Of a stretch of 64,000 nt of DNA, positions 36,772-45,786 are shown piece after piece. Made by a program: the position numbers and the translations under genes. The notes beneath the pieces are model-generated. The model saw only the letters and a program-made list of their open reading frames with translations. It was not told the origin of the DNA and made no database searches. The DNA is from an uncultured Bacteroidota bacterium (lineage in GTDB: Bacteria > Bacteroidota > Bacteroidia > Chitinophagales > Chitinophagaceae): assembly GCA_903858475.1 (NCBI GenBank), contig CAIOIZ010000011.1:1-64000 (forward strand). The letters are read 5' to 3'. The stretch's first letter is position 1, and the number at the start of each line of letters is the position of its first letter.

Positions 36772-38100
36772 TTATGACAGCCTATTTTTAGTATCCAACC
36801 CATACCAATCAACCTTTCTGCTTAGATACATTGTTGTGGCCAACAATACAAACAAACCAATACTTCCAAATAGCAATGCATTGTCTTCCATTTGAATGAG
36901 TATATAGATAAATAAATAGAGCGTAGAAAGTAGGACACCAAAAATAACAGTAGTACCCAATTTCCTGAAAATACTATGCGTATACCAAGCTAACAAACTA
37001 ACCGTTGCTGCTGCTGCTGTCAAATAAGCGATGGGAAATGCAATGTATTCAGAAATAGAAAGCAAAAGCGTATAAAACAATACCAATGCCATTCCAATTA
37101 AAATATATTGCAATGGGTGTACATTTCTCTTTTGAAATATTTCTGTAAAAAAAAGGGCGAAAAAGCTTAATGCAATTATCAGAATGGCATATTTCAAGGA
37201 GCGCATAGTTTGTCCATAAGCGTCTACGGGTGACAGTAATATAACACCCAATGCACTTGCTCTTACAGCTGTCAAGCTATTGCCCGTATTGGTAAATTGT
37301 TGCGAAAAATCTCGATTAAAACTAGCAAATTGCCATTGAGCTTCAAATCCCTGCTTATTGACTTTTTCAGAATCTGGTAAATATTTTCCGTCAAAAGCAG
37401 GCAATGTCCAAGTAGATTTTAATTGTACAGAAGTGGTAGCGCCCATTGGCAAACAATATAATTTCTCTGAACCCTGTAATACCAAGGAAACCGAAAAATC
37501 AAATTCCTTGTTAATAAAACTTGAATCCAATGCTATTGGAACAGAAAGACCCTGATCGGCGATGCCTGTATCTGGCAGACCTGCTTGCATTTGTAGTTTA
37601 GTGCCATTCCATAAAACGGTTTCACTTTTCAAACCTTTCAAATCACTAACACCAATACAAAGCCGGGCTTCCTGCCAATTAACAAAGCTGGGTTCTATGC
37701 CTGCTGTCCAATTACTGGCAGCAAACTTTCCTTTCAATACAATTGGCTGGGCTGTATATACAGGCACTTTATAAATACTGCGGTAACGAATACTTGGATC
37801 TAGGATTCCCTGAATATTTAATTGTGCAGGAAGCAGGTAAAGGATTTTTTTTTCTTGCACATTATTGTTAGTTGTATAGGTATACGGTACACTAATATAG
37901 GGACCAGCTAGGGTTTGGGGTCCAGCCCATTTATTGCCAATTTCCCTTGTCACTTCTTGCTTTCTTTCCTTACGCTCATTCACTAGAAACATAATGATAA
38001 ATGTAGGAATCAAGAGTAAAAGCACTAAAAATGCAATAAAAAATGACTTAATGATCAATTTGTTTTTTTGCCAAAAACTGGCTTCGTTAGAATTATCCAT
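36772..38100 (-). CDS. creD: Inner membrane protein CreD
   Basis: A 442-residue inner membrane protein. The N-terminal helix is at about 17-40. A large periplasmic domain follows, with IGNKWAGPQTLAGPYISVPY, which is the CreD signature. A C-terminal bundle of five or six helices starts near 305. CreD is linked to envelope integrity and colicin or beta-lactam response in other bacteria, where the CreBC system controls it. Here it sits next to a winged-helix regulator, and a palindrome lies just upstream (38127-38143). Confidence 0.92.
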   Translation of the reverse strand: MDNSNEASFWQKNKLIIKSFFIAFLVLLLLIPTFIIMFLVNERKERKQEVTREIGNKWAGPQTLAGPYISVPYTYTTNNNVQEKKILYLLPAQLNIQGILDPSIRYRSIYKVPVYTAQPIVLKGKFAASNWTAGIEPSFVNWQEARLCIGVSDLKGLKSETVLWNGTKLQMQAGLPDTGIADQGLSVPIALDSSFINKEFDFSVSLVLQGSEKLYCLPMGATTSVQLKSTWTLPAFDGKYLPDSEKVNKQGFEAQWQFASFNRDFSQQFTNTGNSLTAVRASALGVILLSPVDAYGQTMRSLKYAILIIALSFFALFFTEIFQKRNVHPLQYILIGMALVLFYTLLLSISEYIAFPIAYLTAAAATVSLLAWYTHSIFRKLGTTVIFGVLLSTLYLFIYILIQMEDNALLFGSIGLFVLLATTMYLSRKVDWYGLDTKNRLS

Positions 38101-38126
38101 GATGTTTGTTTTTTGTTTTAGAAAGT

Positions 38127-38143
38127 ACTTTGTATTTCAAAGT
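38127..38143. promoter_or_regulatory. Candidate operator upstream of creD
   Basis: ACTTTG-TATTT-CAAAGT is a perfect 6+6 palindrome with a 5-base spacer, 26 bases before the creD start. The identical half-sites and spacing recur at 39141-39157, ahead of the first gene of this locus. Confidence 0.65.
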
Positions 38144-38159
38144 GAAGGTATAAAAAAAA

Positions 38160-38456
38160 TTATTTAATCCCTCCAATCATTTTCTCCAATGCTGTTAAAT
38201 GTGTCTTAAAAGCTTTTTCACCCGCCTTCGTTACGGAGTAGGTTGTGTTCGTTTTTTTACCTACAAAGCCTTTAAATATTTTAACGTACTCATTCTCTTC
38301 CAAAGTTTTCAAATGACTGGCCAAATTGCCATCCGTAATTTGTAACAAGTCTTTTAAATCGTTAAAATTTATTTCCTCATTCACCATCAGGGCGCTCATG
38401 ATGCCCAGCCGGATACGGCTGTCAAATATTTTATTCAAATGCTCTATCGGATTCAT
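38160..38456 (-). CDS. Winged-helix transcriptional regulator (PF13601-type)
   Basis: A 98-residue DNA-binding protein of the MarR/ArsR-like single-domain winged-helix type. The recognition helix is probably ITDGNLASHLKTLEENEYV near residues 40-58, followed by a wing, FVGKKTNTTYSVT. It has no ligand domain. It lies between a membrane protein gene and creD. The two matching palindromes in this locus are the obvious candidate binding sites. Regulation in this manner is inference. Confidence 0.88.
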   Translation of the reverse strand: MNPIEHLNKIFDSRIRLGIMSALMVNEEINFNDLKDLLQITDGNLASHLKTLEENEYVKIFKGFVGKKTNTTYSVTKAGEKAFKTHLTALEKMIGGIK

Positions 38457-38484
38457 TGTATTGTTCTCAAAAAATTATTGATTA

Positions 38485-39132
38485 TTATTTCCGCTCATAA
38501 CGATACCACATCAGTAATCCATAAACGATGTGAAATACACCAAAACCAATAGCCCAAAAATAAAGTCCATATCCAACAAACCAACAATTGACTATTCCTA
38601 TTATCAATTGACAATATCCCAAGTAACGAATTTCACTCAAAGTATATTTACTAGCATTAACCAGGGCTAGTCCATAAAAAATTAAACAACCAGGTGCAAT
38701 TAATCCATAATTTCCAAACTGCATTTGTTTAAAAAGGTAAATAGCACCAGCACCCATCGGGATGGCAACATTCCAAATTAGTCTTTTAGCAGTGGTACCC
38801 CAGATGGGTATCTTATTTTTCTTACTCCTGATATAAGTAAAAATAAAAGAGAGTAACAATGCCGAAAAAAAAGTAAAACTGGCAATAATAAATAATCGAT
38901 GCCCCATAAATTCCTGCAAACTTTCCGTACCTATTGTTCTGGCCACTGCTTCCCTATAAGAAGAAGGACCTCCACTATCCATGATTACCTGATTGGCAAA
39001 CCAGGCCCCCACCAATGCGCATATCCCAGCTGCTACGCCACTAAGACCACTTAGACTGATAAATCGACTACTGCGCTCCATCATATTTTTGATGTGCTGT
39101 AAATCGGACAATGTTTGTTGTTGCTCATTCAT
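38485..39132 (-). CDS. Multi-pass membrane protein linked to a winged-helix regulator
   Basis: A 215-residue membrane protein with a soluble N-terminus (LSDLQHIKNMMERSSRFISLSGLSG) and about six membrane helices. The start at 39132 (MNEQQQ) removes a cysteine-rich extension that would run through the palindrome at 39141. Together with the regulator gene and creD it forms a three-gene set common in Bacteroidota. The function is unknown. Confidence 0.75.
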   Translation of the reverse strand: MNEQQQTLSDLQHIKNMMERSSRFISLSGLSGVAAGICALVGAWFANQVIMDSGGPSSYREAVARTIGTESLQEFMGHRLFIIASFTFFSALLLSFIFTYIRSKKNKIPIWGTTAKRLIWNVAIPMGAGAIYLFKQMQFGNYGLIAPGCLIFYGLALVNASKYTLSEIRYLGYCQLIIGIVNCWFVGYGLYFWAIGFGVFHIVYGLLMWYRYERK

Positions 39133-39140
39133 ATAAAAGC

Positions 39141-39157
39141 ACTTTGAAACACAAAGT
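39141..39157. promoter_or_regulatory. Candidate operator upstream of the membrane protein/regulator genes
   Basis: ACTTTG-AAACA-CAAAGT, 8 bases before the ATG at 39132. Same half-sites and 5-base spacing as at 38127-38143, with a different spacer sequence, as expected for a dimer-binding site. Confidence 0.65.
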
Positions 39158-39309
39158 AAACACTTGATTGGCATTATTGCAAATTATTTTTTAGTGCTTG
39201 TTGAATCTATGGAAGGATTTAACTCAATAGATTACACCATCCTATGCTGTTCATGGAGAATGGAATATATTTATGCGAAATTCAATGGTTAAACAATTAT
39301 ATGGCTGTA

Positions 39310-41364
39310 ATGAATAAAATACAAATTACCCTTTTCCTTTGCTTGCTCAGCGGCATATCGTATTGCCAATTTAGCATTGACCCATCAAAAATCGATATCG
39401 TCAGAGACAGCTTTGGCGTACCGCATATTTTTGCCAAAACTGACGCAGAAGTCTCCTATGGATTGGCCTGGGCCGAAGCAGAAGATGATTTCAAAAGCAT
39501 GCAGGAAACCATATTGCCCGCCAAAGGACTAATGGCCAGTGTGCAAGGAAAGAAGGGAGCTGCAGGGGATTATGCATTTGCTTTATTTCGCTGCAAGGAA
39601 ATAACCATTGAAAAATGGAATACACTCTCCCCCGCCTTTCTGCAATTAATCAATGGCTATGTACAAGCCATGAATGATTATGCGGTGAAACACCCTGAAC
39701 TAGTTACACACAAAAAAATATTTCCCATCACCCCACAAGAATATGTCTCTTCGGCAGTTTTTGCACTTACTATTTTTAATGGTGCAGATCAAGCACTCTT
39801 TCGAATTTTTAAAAACGCAGAATGGGAACTCCCCGAATTAAATAAAAAAGGAAGTAATTCGGCCGCCATCAGTGCCACTAAAACAACCAGTGGAGAAGCA
39901 TTTCTTTTAATCAATGCACATCAACCCAATACTGGACCTCAAGCATTTTATGAAGCACATTTATGCAGTGAAGAAGGACTTAATATTACCGGTGGATTAT
40001 TAGCTGGCGGTCCCTGCATTTTACATGGTGTGAACGAAAATCTCGGATGGGCACATACCGTAAATTATTGCGACCGGATGGATGAATTTCAATTAGAAAT
40101 GAATCCCAATAATCCTTTGCAATACAAATTTGATGACCACTGGGAAAACCTAGAAGTAAAAACAATTAAACTTAAAATAAGAGGAATACCCATCAAAATT
40201 AAAAGAAAACTTTACTGGAGCAAATATGGGGCTACCATGAAGAACAAGCAAGGATTTTTCTCCATCCGCCTCGGAGCCAATATGCGCATTGGTGTGTTAC
40301 AACAGTGGTATGAAATGGACAAAGCAAAAAATTTTACTGAGTTTTATACAGCCCTGAGCAAACAAGAATTGAGCATGTTTAATATCATGTACGCCGATAA
40401 ACATGATACCATTTTTTACATCAATAATGCACTAATGCCAATCAGAGATACGGCAGCTGCATTTAATTGGACAAGAACCCTACCAGGCAATACCAGCAAA
40501 ACTTTATGGACTCAATTCAGAAAAATAAAAGCCTTACCACAATACATAAATCCAACATCGGGTTTTCTTTTCAATACCAATCATTCTTCCTTTTTGGCCA
40601 GTGGACCTGCAGATAATTTAAAAGCAGCTGACTTTCCAAAAACGGATGGCTGGGAACAGTATCAATTAAATAGAAGCGTTCGCTTTCTTGAACTTTTTCC
40701 GCAACAGTCCTTATTATCGTATGAGCAGTTTAAAGCAATTAAGTTTGATAAACAATTACCCTCCACCTTACAATATCAATATCAACTGGATAGCATGTTA
40801 TTATTGGATGAGCAACAATATCCCAACCTAGCTCCCTTGATGAATTGTTTTAAAAACTGGAATAAACGCGGGGATATAGAAAGTAAAGGAGCTGCTATTT
40901 TTCTGCTGACCTATGAGTACTTGAAGAAAAATTTACAAGGGCAGCCCCCCCGTAAAATTAGTAAGCAAGAAGCATTAGATACCTATCAATATGTATTGAA
41001 CTACTTTCAAAAAAACTTTAACCGCATAGACATTCAACTTGGGGAGCTTCAACAACTCGTGCGTGGTAACAATAGCTGGCCACTGGGTGGGCTACCCGAT
41101 CAGCTAAGTCCACAATGGACTGAACCCTACAAAGCTGGAGTTTTGAAATCGGTAGGTGGAGATGGATTAATCATCTTTGCAAAATTTCCAAAGCAAGGGC
41201 TTCCACAAATTGAAAGTATCAACATGTATGGCGCGAGTGCTCAACCCAGTAGTAAACATTTTGATGACCAGGTTCCACTGTATTTGAAGCAGCAAACTAA
41301 AAAGATGTCACTGGACAAATCAACGGTATATAAAAATGCAGAACGCATTTATCATCCAGAATAG
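39310..41364 (+). CDS. Penicillin acylase family N-terminal nucleophile hydrolase
   Basis: An exported S45-family amidohydrolase of 684 residues. The signal peptide ends near SYCQ. The short alpha-region is followed by the autoprocessing site in KKGSNSAAIS, where the serine after glycine becomes the N-terminal nucleophile of the beta chain. LINAHQPNTGP and the Asn of GVNENLGWAHTV (oxyanion region) are conserved. The substrate could be an acyl-amide such as an N-acyl homoserine lactone or a lipopeptide; not determinable here. Start at 39310, with ATG 39301 as an alternative. Confidence 0.88.
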   Translation: MNKIQITLFLCLLSGISYCQFSIDPSKIDIVRDSFGVPHIFAKTDAEVSYGLAWAEAEDDFKSMQETILPAKGLMASVQGKKGAAGDYAFALFRCKEITIEKWNTLSPAFLQLINGYVQAMNDYAVKHPELVTHKKIFPITPQEYVSSAVFALTIFNGADQALFRIFKNAEWELPELNKKGSNSAAISATKTTSGEAFLLINAHQPNTGPQAFYEAHLCSEEGLNITGGLLAGGPCILHGVNENLGWAHTVNYCDRMDEFQLEMNPNNPLQYKFDDHWENLEVKTIKLKIRGIPIKIKRKLYWSKYGATMKNKQGFFSIRLGANMRIGVLQQWYEMDKAKNFTEFYTALSKQELSMFNIMYADKHDTIFYINNALMPIRDTAAAFNWTRTLPGNTSKTLWTQFRKIKALPQYINPTSGFLFNTNHSSFLASGPADNLKAADFPKTDGWEQYQLNRSVRFLELFPQQSLLSYEQFKAIKFDKQLPSTLQYQYQLDSMLLLDEQQYPNLAPLMNCFKNWNKRGDIESKGAAIFLLTYEYLKKNLQGQPPRKISKQEALDTYQYVLNYFQKNFNRIDIQLGELQQLVRGNNSWPLGGLPDQLSPQWTEPYKAGVLKSVGGDGLIIFAKFPKQGLPQIESINMYGASAQPSSKHFDDQVPLYLKQQTKKMSLDKSTVYKNAERIYHPE

Positions 41365-41374
41365 TTGATAAAAT

Positions 41375-42592
41375 CTACATAGACGAGATCACTTGCTTTA
41401 TTCGATCACAAGCTAGTAGAATATCAGCATCACTGATAGTAAGTGGTGGTGCAATACGCAAACAATTAGATGCAAAAAGAAACCAATCGGTAAAAACAGC
41501 AAGCCCTCCATCGGTAGCTGCAATCAATGCGTCGATAACTGATTTATTGATTTCAAAATTTTCAAATTCAATCGCAATCATTAATCCCTTGCTTCGAATA
41601 CTTATTTTTTTGGAAGCTGGTAATTCATGCATCCAACTTGACAAAGCATGAATAAATAACCTTTCTTTTTCATTCACCGATTCAACAATATTTTCTTCCA
41701 ACAATACCCTAAAAGCGGCTAATCCTGCTGCACAGCATACAGGATGTCCACCAAAGGTATTGATATGACCCAAAACGGGATTATGCGATAAACTATCCAT
41801 GATCTTCTTGTCCGCTACAAAGGCACCCAAAGGCATTCCCCCACCCAATGCCTTACCTAATAATAAAATATCAGGTACAATATCAAATTGTTCAAAAGCC
41901 CACAGACTTCCGTTACGTCCAAATCCACATTGAATTTCATCTAAAACCAACAAAGTACCTGTTTGGGTACATTTATCTCTTAACGCTTTTAACCATGCTT
42001 TGCTAGGTACTATTACGCCTGCCTCTGCCTGAATGGTTTCTGCAATTACACAGGCAGTACGAGTAGTAATTTGCTCCAGGTCTTCCATAGAATTATACCG
42101 CAGTTGAAGTATATCGGGTAATAATGGTCGAAATGCATTTCGCCAATACTCATCCCCCATAATACTCAATGCGCCTTGTGTACTACCATGATAAGAATGC
42201 TTAAAGGAAACAATTTGAGTTCTATTGGTATAGCGCTTCGACAGTTTCATAGCCCCTTCTGTTGCTTCGCTGCCACTAGCAGTAAAGAATACTGCATTTA
42301 AGGAGTTGGGCAAATAAGAACTAAGCATCTGCGCATATTGTACCTGTGGACTCTGCACCAATTCGCCGTAGACCATTATGTGCATGTACTGATCTACCTG
42401 CTGCTTAATAGCCGCAATAACCTTAGGATGCCCATGCCCAATATTACAAACACTAATGCCTCCAATTAAATCAATGTATTCTTTTTCAGTTACATCCACC
42501 AAACGGCAACCGTAGGCCCGTATAATTTCCAATGCCAATGGCGCTGTTGAAGTTTGTCCCACATGCGACAGAAAAAGTTCCCGATTGTTCAT
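41375..42592 (-). CDS. Class III PLP-dependent aminotransferase
   Basis: A 405-residue class III aminotransferase of the ornithine/acetylornithine/GABA type. The class signature LLVLDEIQCGFGRNGSLWAFE is followed by the PLP lysine in LLGKALGGGMPLGAF. FFTASGSEATEGAMKLSKR binds the cofactor phosphate. It could act on acetylornithine, ornithine or another omega-amine; no biosynthetic neighbours settle this. Start at 42592; the in-frame ATG at 42646 adds 18 residues. Its stop lies 10 bases from the acylase stop, convergent. Confidence 0.88.
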   Translation of the reverse strand: MNNRELFLSHVGQTSTAPLALEIIRAYGCRLVDVTEKEYIDLIGGISVCNIGHGHPKVIAAIKQQVDQYMHIMVYGELVQSPQVQYAQMLSSYLPNSLNAVFFTASGSEATEGAMKLSKRYTNRTQIVSFKHSYHGSTQGALSIMGDEYWRNAFRPLLPDILQLRYNSMEDLEQITTRTACVIAETIQAEAGVIVPSKAWLKALRDKCTQTGTLLVLDEIQCGFGRNGSLWAFEQFDIVPDILLLGKALGGGMPLGAFVADKKIMDSLSHNPVLGHINTFGGHPVCCAAGLAAFRVLLEENIVESVNEKERLFIHALSSWMHELPASKKISIRSKGLMIAIEFENFEINKSVIDALIAATDGGLAVFTDWFLFASNCLRIAPPLTISDADILLACDRIKQVISSM

Positions 42593-42689
42593 AATTGCAA
42601 AGTTCGTAAAGAAACTGGTAATAATAAATCTTTGGCTAAATTGCAATGATAGCTAGAGCTGACTTATTCTCAAACTAATACAATTTTTT

Positions 42690-43223
42690 ATGCCCGTTAT
42701 CTTACCAGTTAAAAATGTTTGGCCTGAATTTGGGGAAAATACTTTTATCGCGCCAAACGCTACCATTGTTGGAGATGTTAAAACCGGTGCTGATTGCAGT
42801 ATTTGGTTCAATGCCGTTATAAGAGGAGATGTAAATTTTATTAAGCTAGGAAACAAGGTAAATGTTCAGGATGGAGCCATCCTGCATTGCACTTACGAAA
42901 AATGTGGTACACTAATTGGAAATAATGTCAGCATTGGACACAATGCAATTGTACATGGATGCGTTATAGAAGACGATGTGCTGGTTGGTATGGGGGCCAT
43001 AATTATGGACAACGCCCATATAGGGTCTAATAGCATCATTGCTGCAGGAGCGGTGGTTTTAGAAAACACAAGGGTAGAACCTGGTTCCATTTATGCAGGC
43101 GTCCCTGCTAAAAAAGTTAAAGACATTAGTCAGGAGAAAATAAAAGGAGAAATAGATAGAATCGCAAATAATTATCTGACATATAGTAGTTGGTTTAAAA
43201 CACCAAATGAAGAAGGTCAATAA
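42690..43223 (+). CDS. Gamma-class carbonic anhydrase family hexapeptide protein
   Basis: A 177-residue left-handed beta-helix trimer subunit of the gamma carbonic anhydrase/YrdA family. The hexapeptide repeats run from about 14 to 140. The potential zinc histidines lie in LHCTYE and GHNAIVHGC. Activity is not certain, as many relatives are inactive. A short lipoprotein gene follows after 34 bases. Confidence 0.88.
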   Translation: MPVILPVKNVWPEFGENTFIAPNATIVGDVKTGADCSIWFNAVIRGDVNFIKLGNKVNVQDGAILHCTYEKCGTLIGNNVSIGHNAIVHGCVIEDDVLVGMGAIIMDNAHIGSNSIIAAGAVVLENTRVEPGSIYAGVPAKKVKDISQEKIKGEIDRIANNYLTYSSWFKTPNEEGQ

Positions 43224-43257
43224 GTTGAATTGCAGATAATTATTTTATCTTTAAAAT

Positions 43258-43452
43258 ATGAAAAAAATAATACTAGCCTTTTTTGCTATCTCCCTCCTTT
43301 CGAGTGGTTGTTTTATCACTCGTATTTTTCATAAAAAAGAAAAATATGGTTGTCCAAGTGATGGCCGAAACGTAGGTGCTGAAAAGATTTTAGCAGGGGA
43401 AAAAGTAAAGAAGGCCAAATACAAGGGTGGGAGAAAAAGTTATAGTGAATAA
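43258..43452 (+). CDS. Small lipoprotein, 64 residues
   Basis: Lipobox cysteine at residue 18 (LLSSGC). The mature peptide of about 47 residues is very basic, with KEKYGCPSDGRNVGAEKIL and KAKYKGGRKSYSE. Similar tiny lipoproteins are common in Chitinophagaceae. The function is unknown. Confidence 0.65.
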   Translation: MKKIILAFFAISLLSSGCFITRIFHKKEKYGCPSDGRNVGAEKILAGEKVKKAKYKGGRKSYSE

Positions 43453-43506
43453 GGTGGGCCTTGCATCCTTGAATGACAGTTAGATTTTAAACCAAATCCT
43501 AATACA

Positions 43507-43809
43507 ATGTCTTACCATTTAACCACTGACCACGGGGGTACAGAAGCCGTCATAGATGATAATTGTGGTCTCAGCAAATTCTATGCAATTGCCAACACCT
43601 TAGCTGAAGAATTACAGGTAAAGTTTTTAACACAAATTGACGATGCCGATTCGCTAGACTGGGATTTCCAGTACAAAGAAAATTTCCTTACCCTACATTA
43701 CAGCATTTTTAATGGAGTTAGTATACTTCCCTTGCATTTAAAAAGTGCAAAAAAACAAAACAATGCGGTATTGGAACTAGCACAATTTCTAGAAGAAAGG
43801 GCTTATTAA
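43507..43809 (+). CDS. Small conserved hypothetical protein
   Basis: A 100-residue soluble protein with no signal or membrane segment. It has a compact beta-rich middle: WDFQYKENFLTLHYSIFNG. It may belong to the DUF3630 family; I am not sure of this. Its stop codon abuts that of rsgA on the other strand with no gap (43809/43810). Confidence 0.6.
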   Translation: MSYHLTTDHGGTEAVIDDNCGLSKFYAIANTLAEELQVKFLTQIDDADSLDWDFQYKENFLTLHYSIFNGVSILPLHLKSAKKQNNAVLELAQFLEERAY

Positions 43810-44736
43810 TCAGTAATTTTTCTCATCAATTGAATCAATGATATGGCGGTAACTGATGTAGCGTTCAGGTGAAATATGTCCTGCTTCTACCGCTTCCTTG
43901 ATTGCACATTGTGGTTCATTGATGTGAAGACAATTATTAAACTGACAATGATTTAAGAGTGCTGCCATCTCAGGATAGTAATGAGACAATTCCTGTTTAT
44001 TGATATCCACTAAACCCAATTCCCTGATACCTGGTGTATCTACAATACTTCCACCAAATGGGAGATCAAACATCTCCGAAAACGTAGTAGTATGCATTCC
44101 TTTTCCACTCCAGCCACTTACATCCTGGGTTTTAAGCTGCAACTGAGGAAGCACTTTATTTAAAAAAGAAGACTTGCCTACTCCACTATGTCCGCTGATA
44201 AGCGTCGTTTTATCCTTCAGCAACAATTTTACTTCCTCCACCCCTTCCTCCTTTTCTACACTAATACCTTTAACAACATACCCGATTTTTTCATAAATAG
44301 AACGCAAATTTCCTAATTGCTCCATTTCTTTTTTCCGATATAAATCGGTTTTATTAAAAACAATAATGGCAGGTATATGAAAAGATTCAGCAGAAACTAA
44401 AAACCGATCAATAAAACCCTGGGAGGTTTTGGGATCCTTTAAAGTAGCAAACAATAAGGTCTGATCTAAATTGGATGCAATGATATGATGTTGGTTCTTA
44501 TTCGCTGGGGATAGTCGAGTAATATAATTATTTCGTTTACCAATATCCGTAACCATAACTGTGCCCTCTAATTCATTTTCTAATTCAATGGTTACTGTAT
44601 CTCCCACTGCAATAGGATTGGTACTGCTTAAGCCATCTATTTTGAAAATTCCTTTCAACCGGGCATTGTACAATCGTCCGTCTGCTGCTTTTACAACATA
44701 CCAACTTCCAGTAGATTTATAAACAATGGCTTTCAT
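43810..44736 (-). CDS. rsgA: Ribosome small subunit-dependent GTPase RsgA
   Basis: RsgA (YjeQ) is a circularly permuted GTPase that checks late 30S ribosome assembly. In 308 residues it has an OB domain at about 1-70, then G4 FNKTD, G1 SGHSGVGKSS, G3 DTPG, and a C-terminal zinc finger (Cys-rich HCQFNNCLHINEPQC). It follows batA by 39 bases on the same strand and may be transcribed with the bat genes, although its function is unrelated. Confidence 0.95.
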   Translation of the reverse strand: MKAIVYKSTGSWYVVKAADGRLYNARLKGIFKIDGLSSTNPIAVGDTVTIELENELEGTVMVTDIGKRNNYITRLSPANKNQHHIIASNLDQTLLFATLKDPKTSQGFIDRFLVSAESFHIPAIIVFNKTDLYRKKEMEQLGNLRSIYEKIGYVVKGISVEKEEGVEEVKLLLKDKTTLISGHSGVGKSSFLNKVLPQLQLKTQDVSGWSGKGMHTTTFSEMFDLPFGGSIVDTPGIRELGLVDINKQELSHYYPEMAALLNHCQFNNCLHINEPQCAIKEAVEAGHISPERYISYRHIIDSIDEKNY

Positions 44737-44775
44737 TCAAACACGAATTTCATAAATTAAAATGACAATGGCTAA

Positions 44776-45780
44776 TTAAGGAAATTTACGAAACACGGTA
44801 TAGCGCAATAATACCTCCAAAAATAAAAATACTAAGGCCGCTATCACAAAAGGGAAGAATTGTTCGGTATATCGAGTAATCGTGGATATTTCTACTTTTG
44901 ACTTTTCTAGCGTGTCTATTTCATTGTAAATATTGGCCAGACTGGCATTGTCTTTGGCTCGATAATATTTGCCTCCAGTTTCATTTGCAATTTCTGTAAG
45001 CAAGTTTTCATCAATGCTCACTTTCGCTTCTTGGTAAACAATATCACCAGTTGGCAATTGTACTGGTTGCTTAGCGTAGCCATCGGTACCTACTCCAATT
45101 GTATACACTTTAATCGCAAAAGCCTTGGCTATTTCTTTGGCTGTTTTGGGATCTATCAAACCGCCATTATTCTCCCCATCGGTCAACAAAATAATTACTT
45201 TAGAGCTGGCCTTACTCGACCGAATCCGGTCAACACCTGTACTCAAGCCACTACCGATGGCTGTGCCATCTTCCAATAACCCATTGTGAATATTTTCAAT
45301 AGCCGCTAATAAAACAGAGTGATCGGTGGTCAAAGGGCATTGCGTAAAACTTTCGCCTGCAAAAATCACAATCCCTATTCGGTCAGTTTGCCTTTTATTT
45401 ACAAAGTCAGTAGCTACTGCTTTTGCCGCTTCCAGTCTATTCGGTTGAAAATCTTGTGCCGTCATACTTCCACTAACATCAATACACAGCACAATATCAA
45501 CACCTTCCCCTTCGGCCTGTTGCACATCGTTCTTTGTTTGTGGGCGAGCCAATGCCACTGTAATACACACAATACTAAATACCCGTAAGAAAAATGGCAA
45601 GTGAATTAAAATCGTTTTGAAAGACGACAATTGAGTTGCACTCAAATCAGAAACCATAATACTTCCACTGCGTTTATTCCTACTAGTGATATAATAGTAT
45701 ATCAATACAGGTATTACAAGCAGCCCTATAAAAAACCAGGGAAAAGCAAAACTAATATCGTTGAAATATTCGAGCAGCAA
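44776..45780 (-). CDS. batA: VWA-domain membrane protein BatA
   Basis: A 334-residue inner membrane protein with two N-terminal helices, a von Willebrand A domain at about 85-290, and a C-terminal helix. The metal-binding MIDAS motif DVSGSM is intact, with TDGEN later. BatA belongs to the Bacteroides aerotolerance set with MoxR and DUF58 proteins. batB and batC are missing downstream, where rsgA follows instead. Confidence 0.9.
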   Translation of the reverse strand: MLLEYFNDISFAFPWFFIGLLVIPVLIYYYITSRNKRSGSIMVSDLSATQLSSFKTILIHLPFFLRVFSIVCITVALARPQTKNDVQQAEGEGVDIVLCIDVSGSMTAQDFQPNRLEAAKAVATDFVNKRQTDRIGIVIFAGESFTQCPLTTDHSVLLAAIENIHNGLLEDGTAIGSGLSTGVDRIRSSKASSKVIILLTDGENNGGLIDPKTAKEIAKAFAIKVYTIGVGTDGYAKQPVQLPTGDIVYQEAKVSIDENLLTEIANETGGKYYRAKDNASLANIYNEIDTLEKSKVEISTITRYTEQFFPFVIAALVFLFLEVLLRYTVFRKFP

Positions 45781-45786
45781 AATAAA

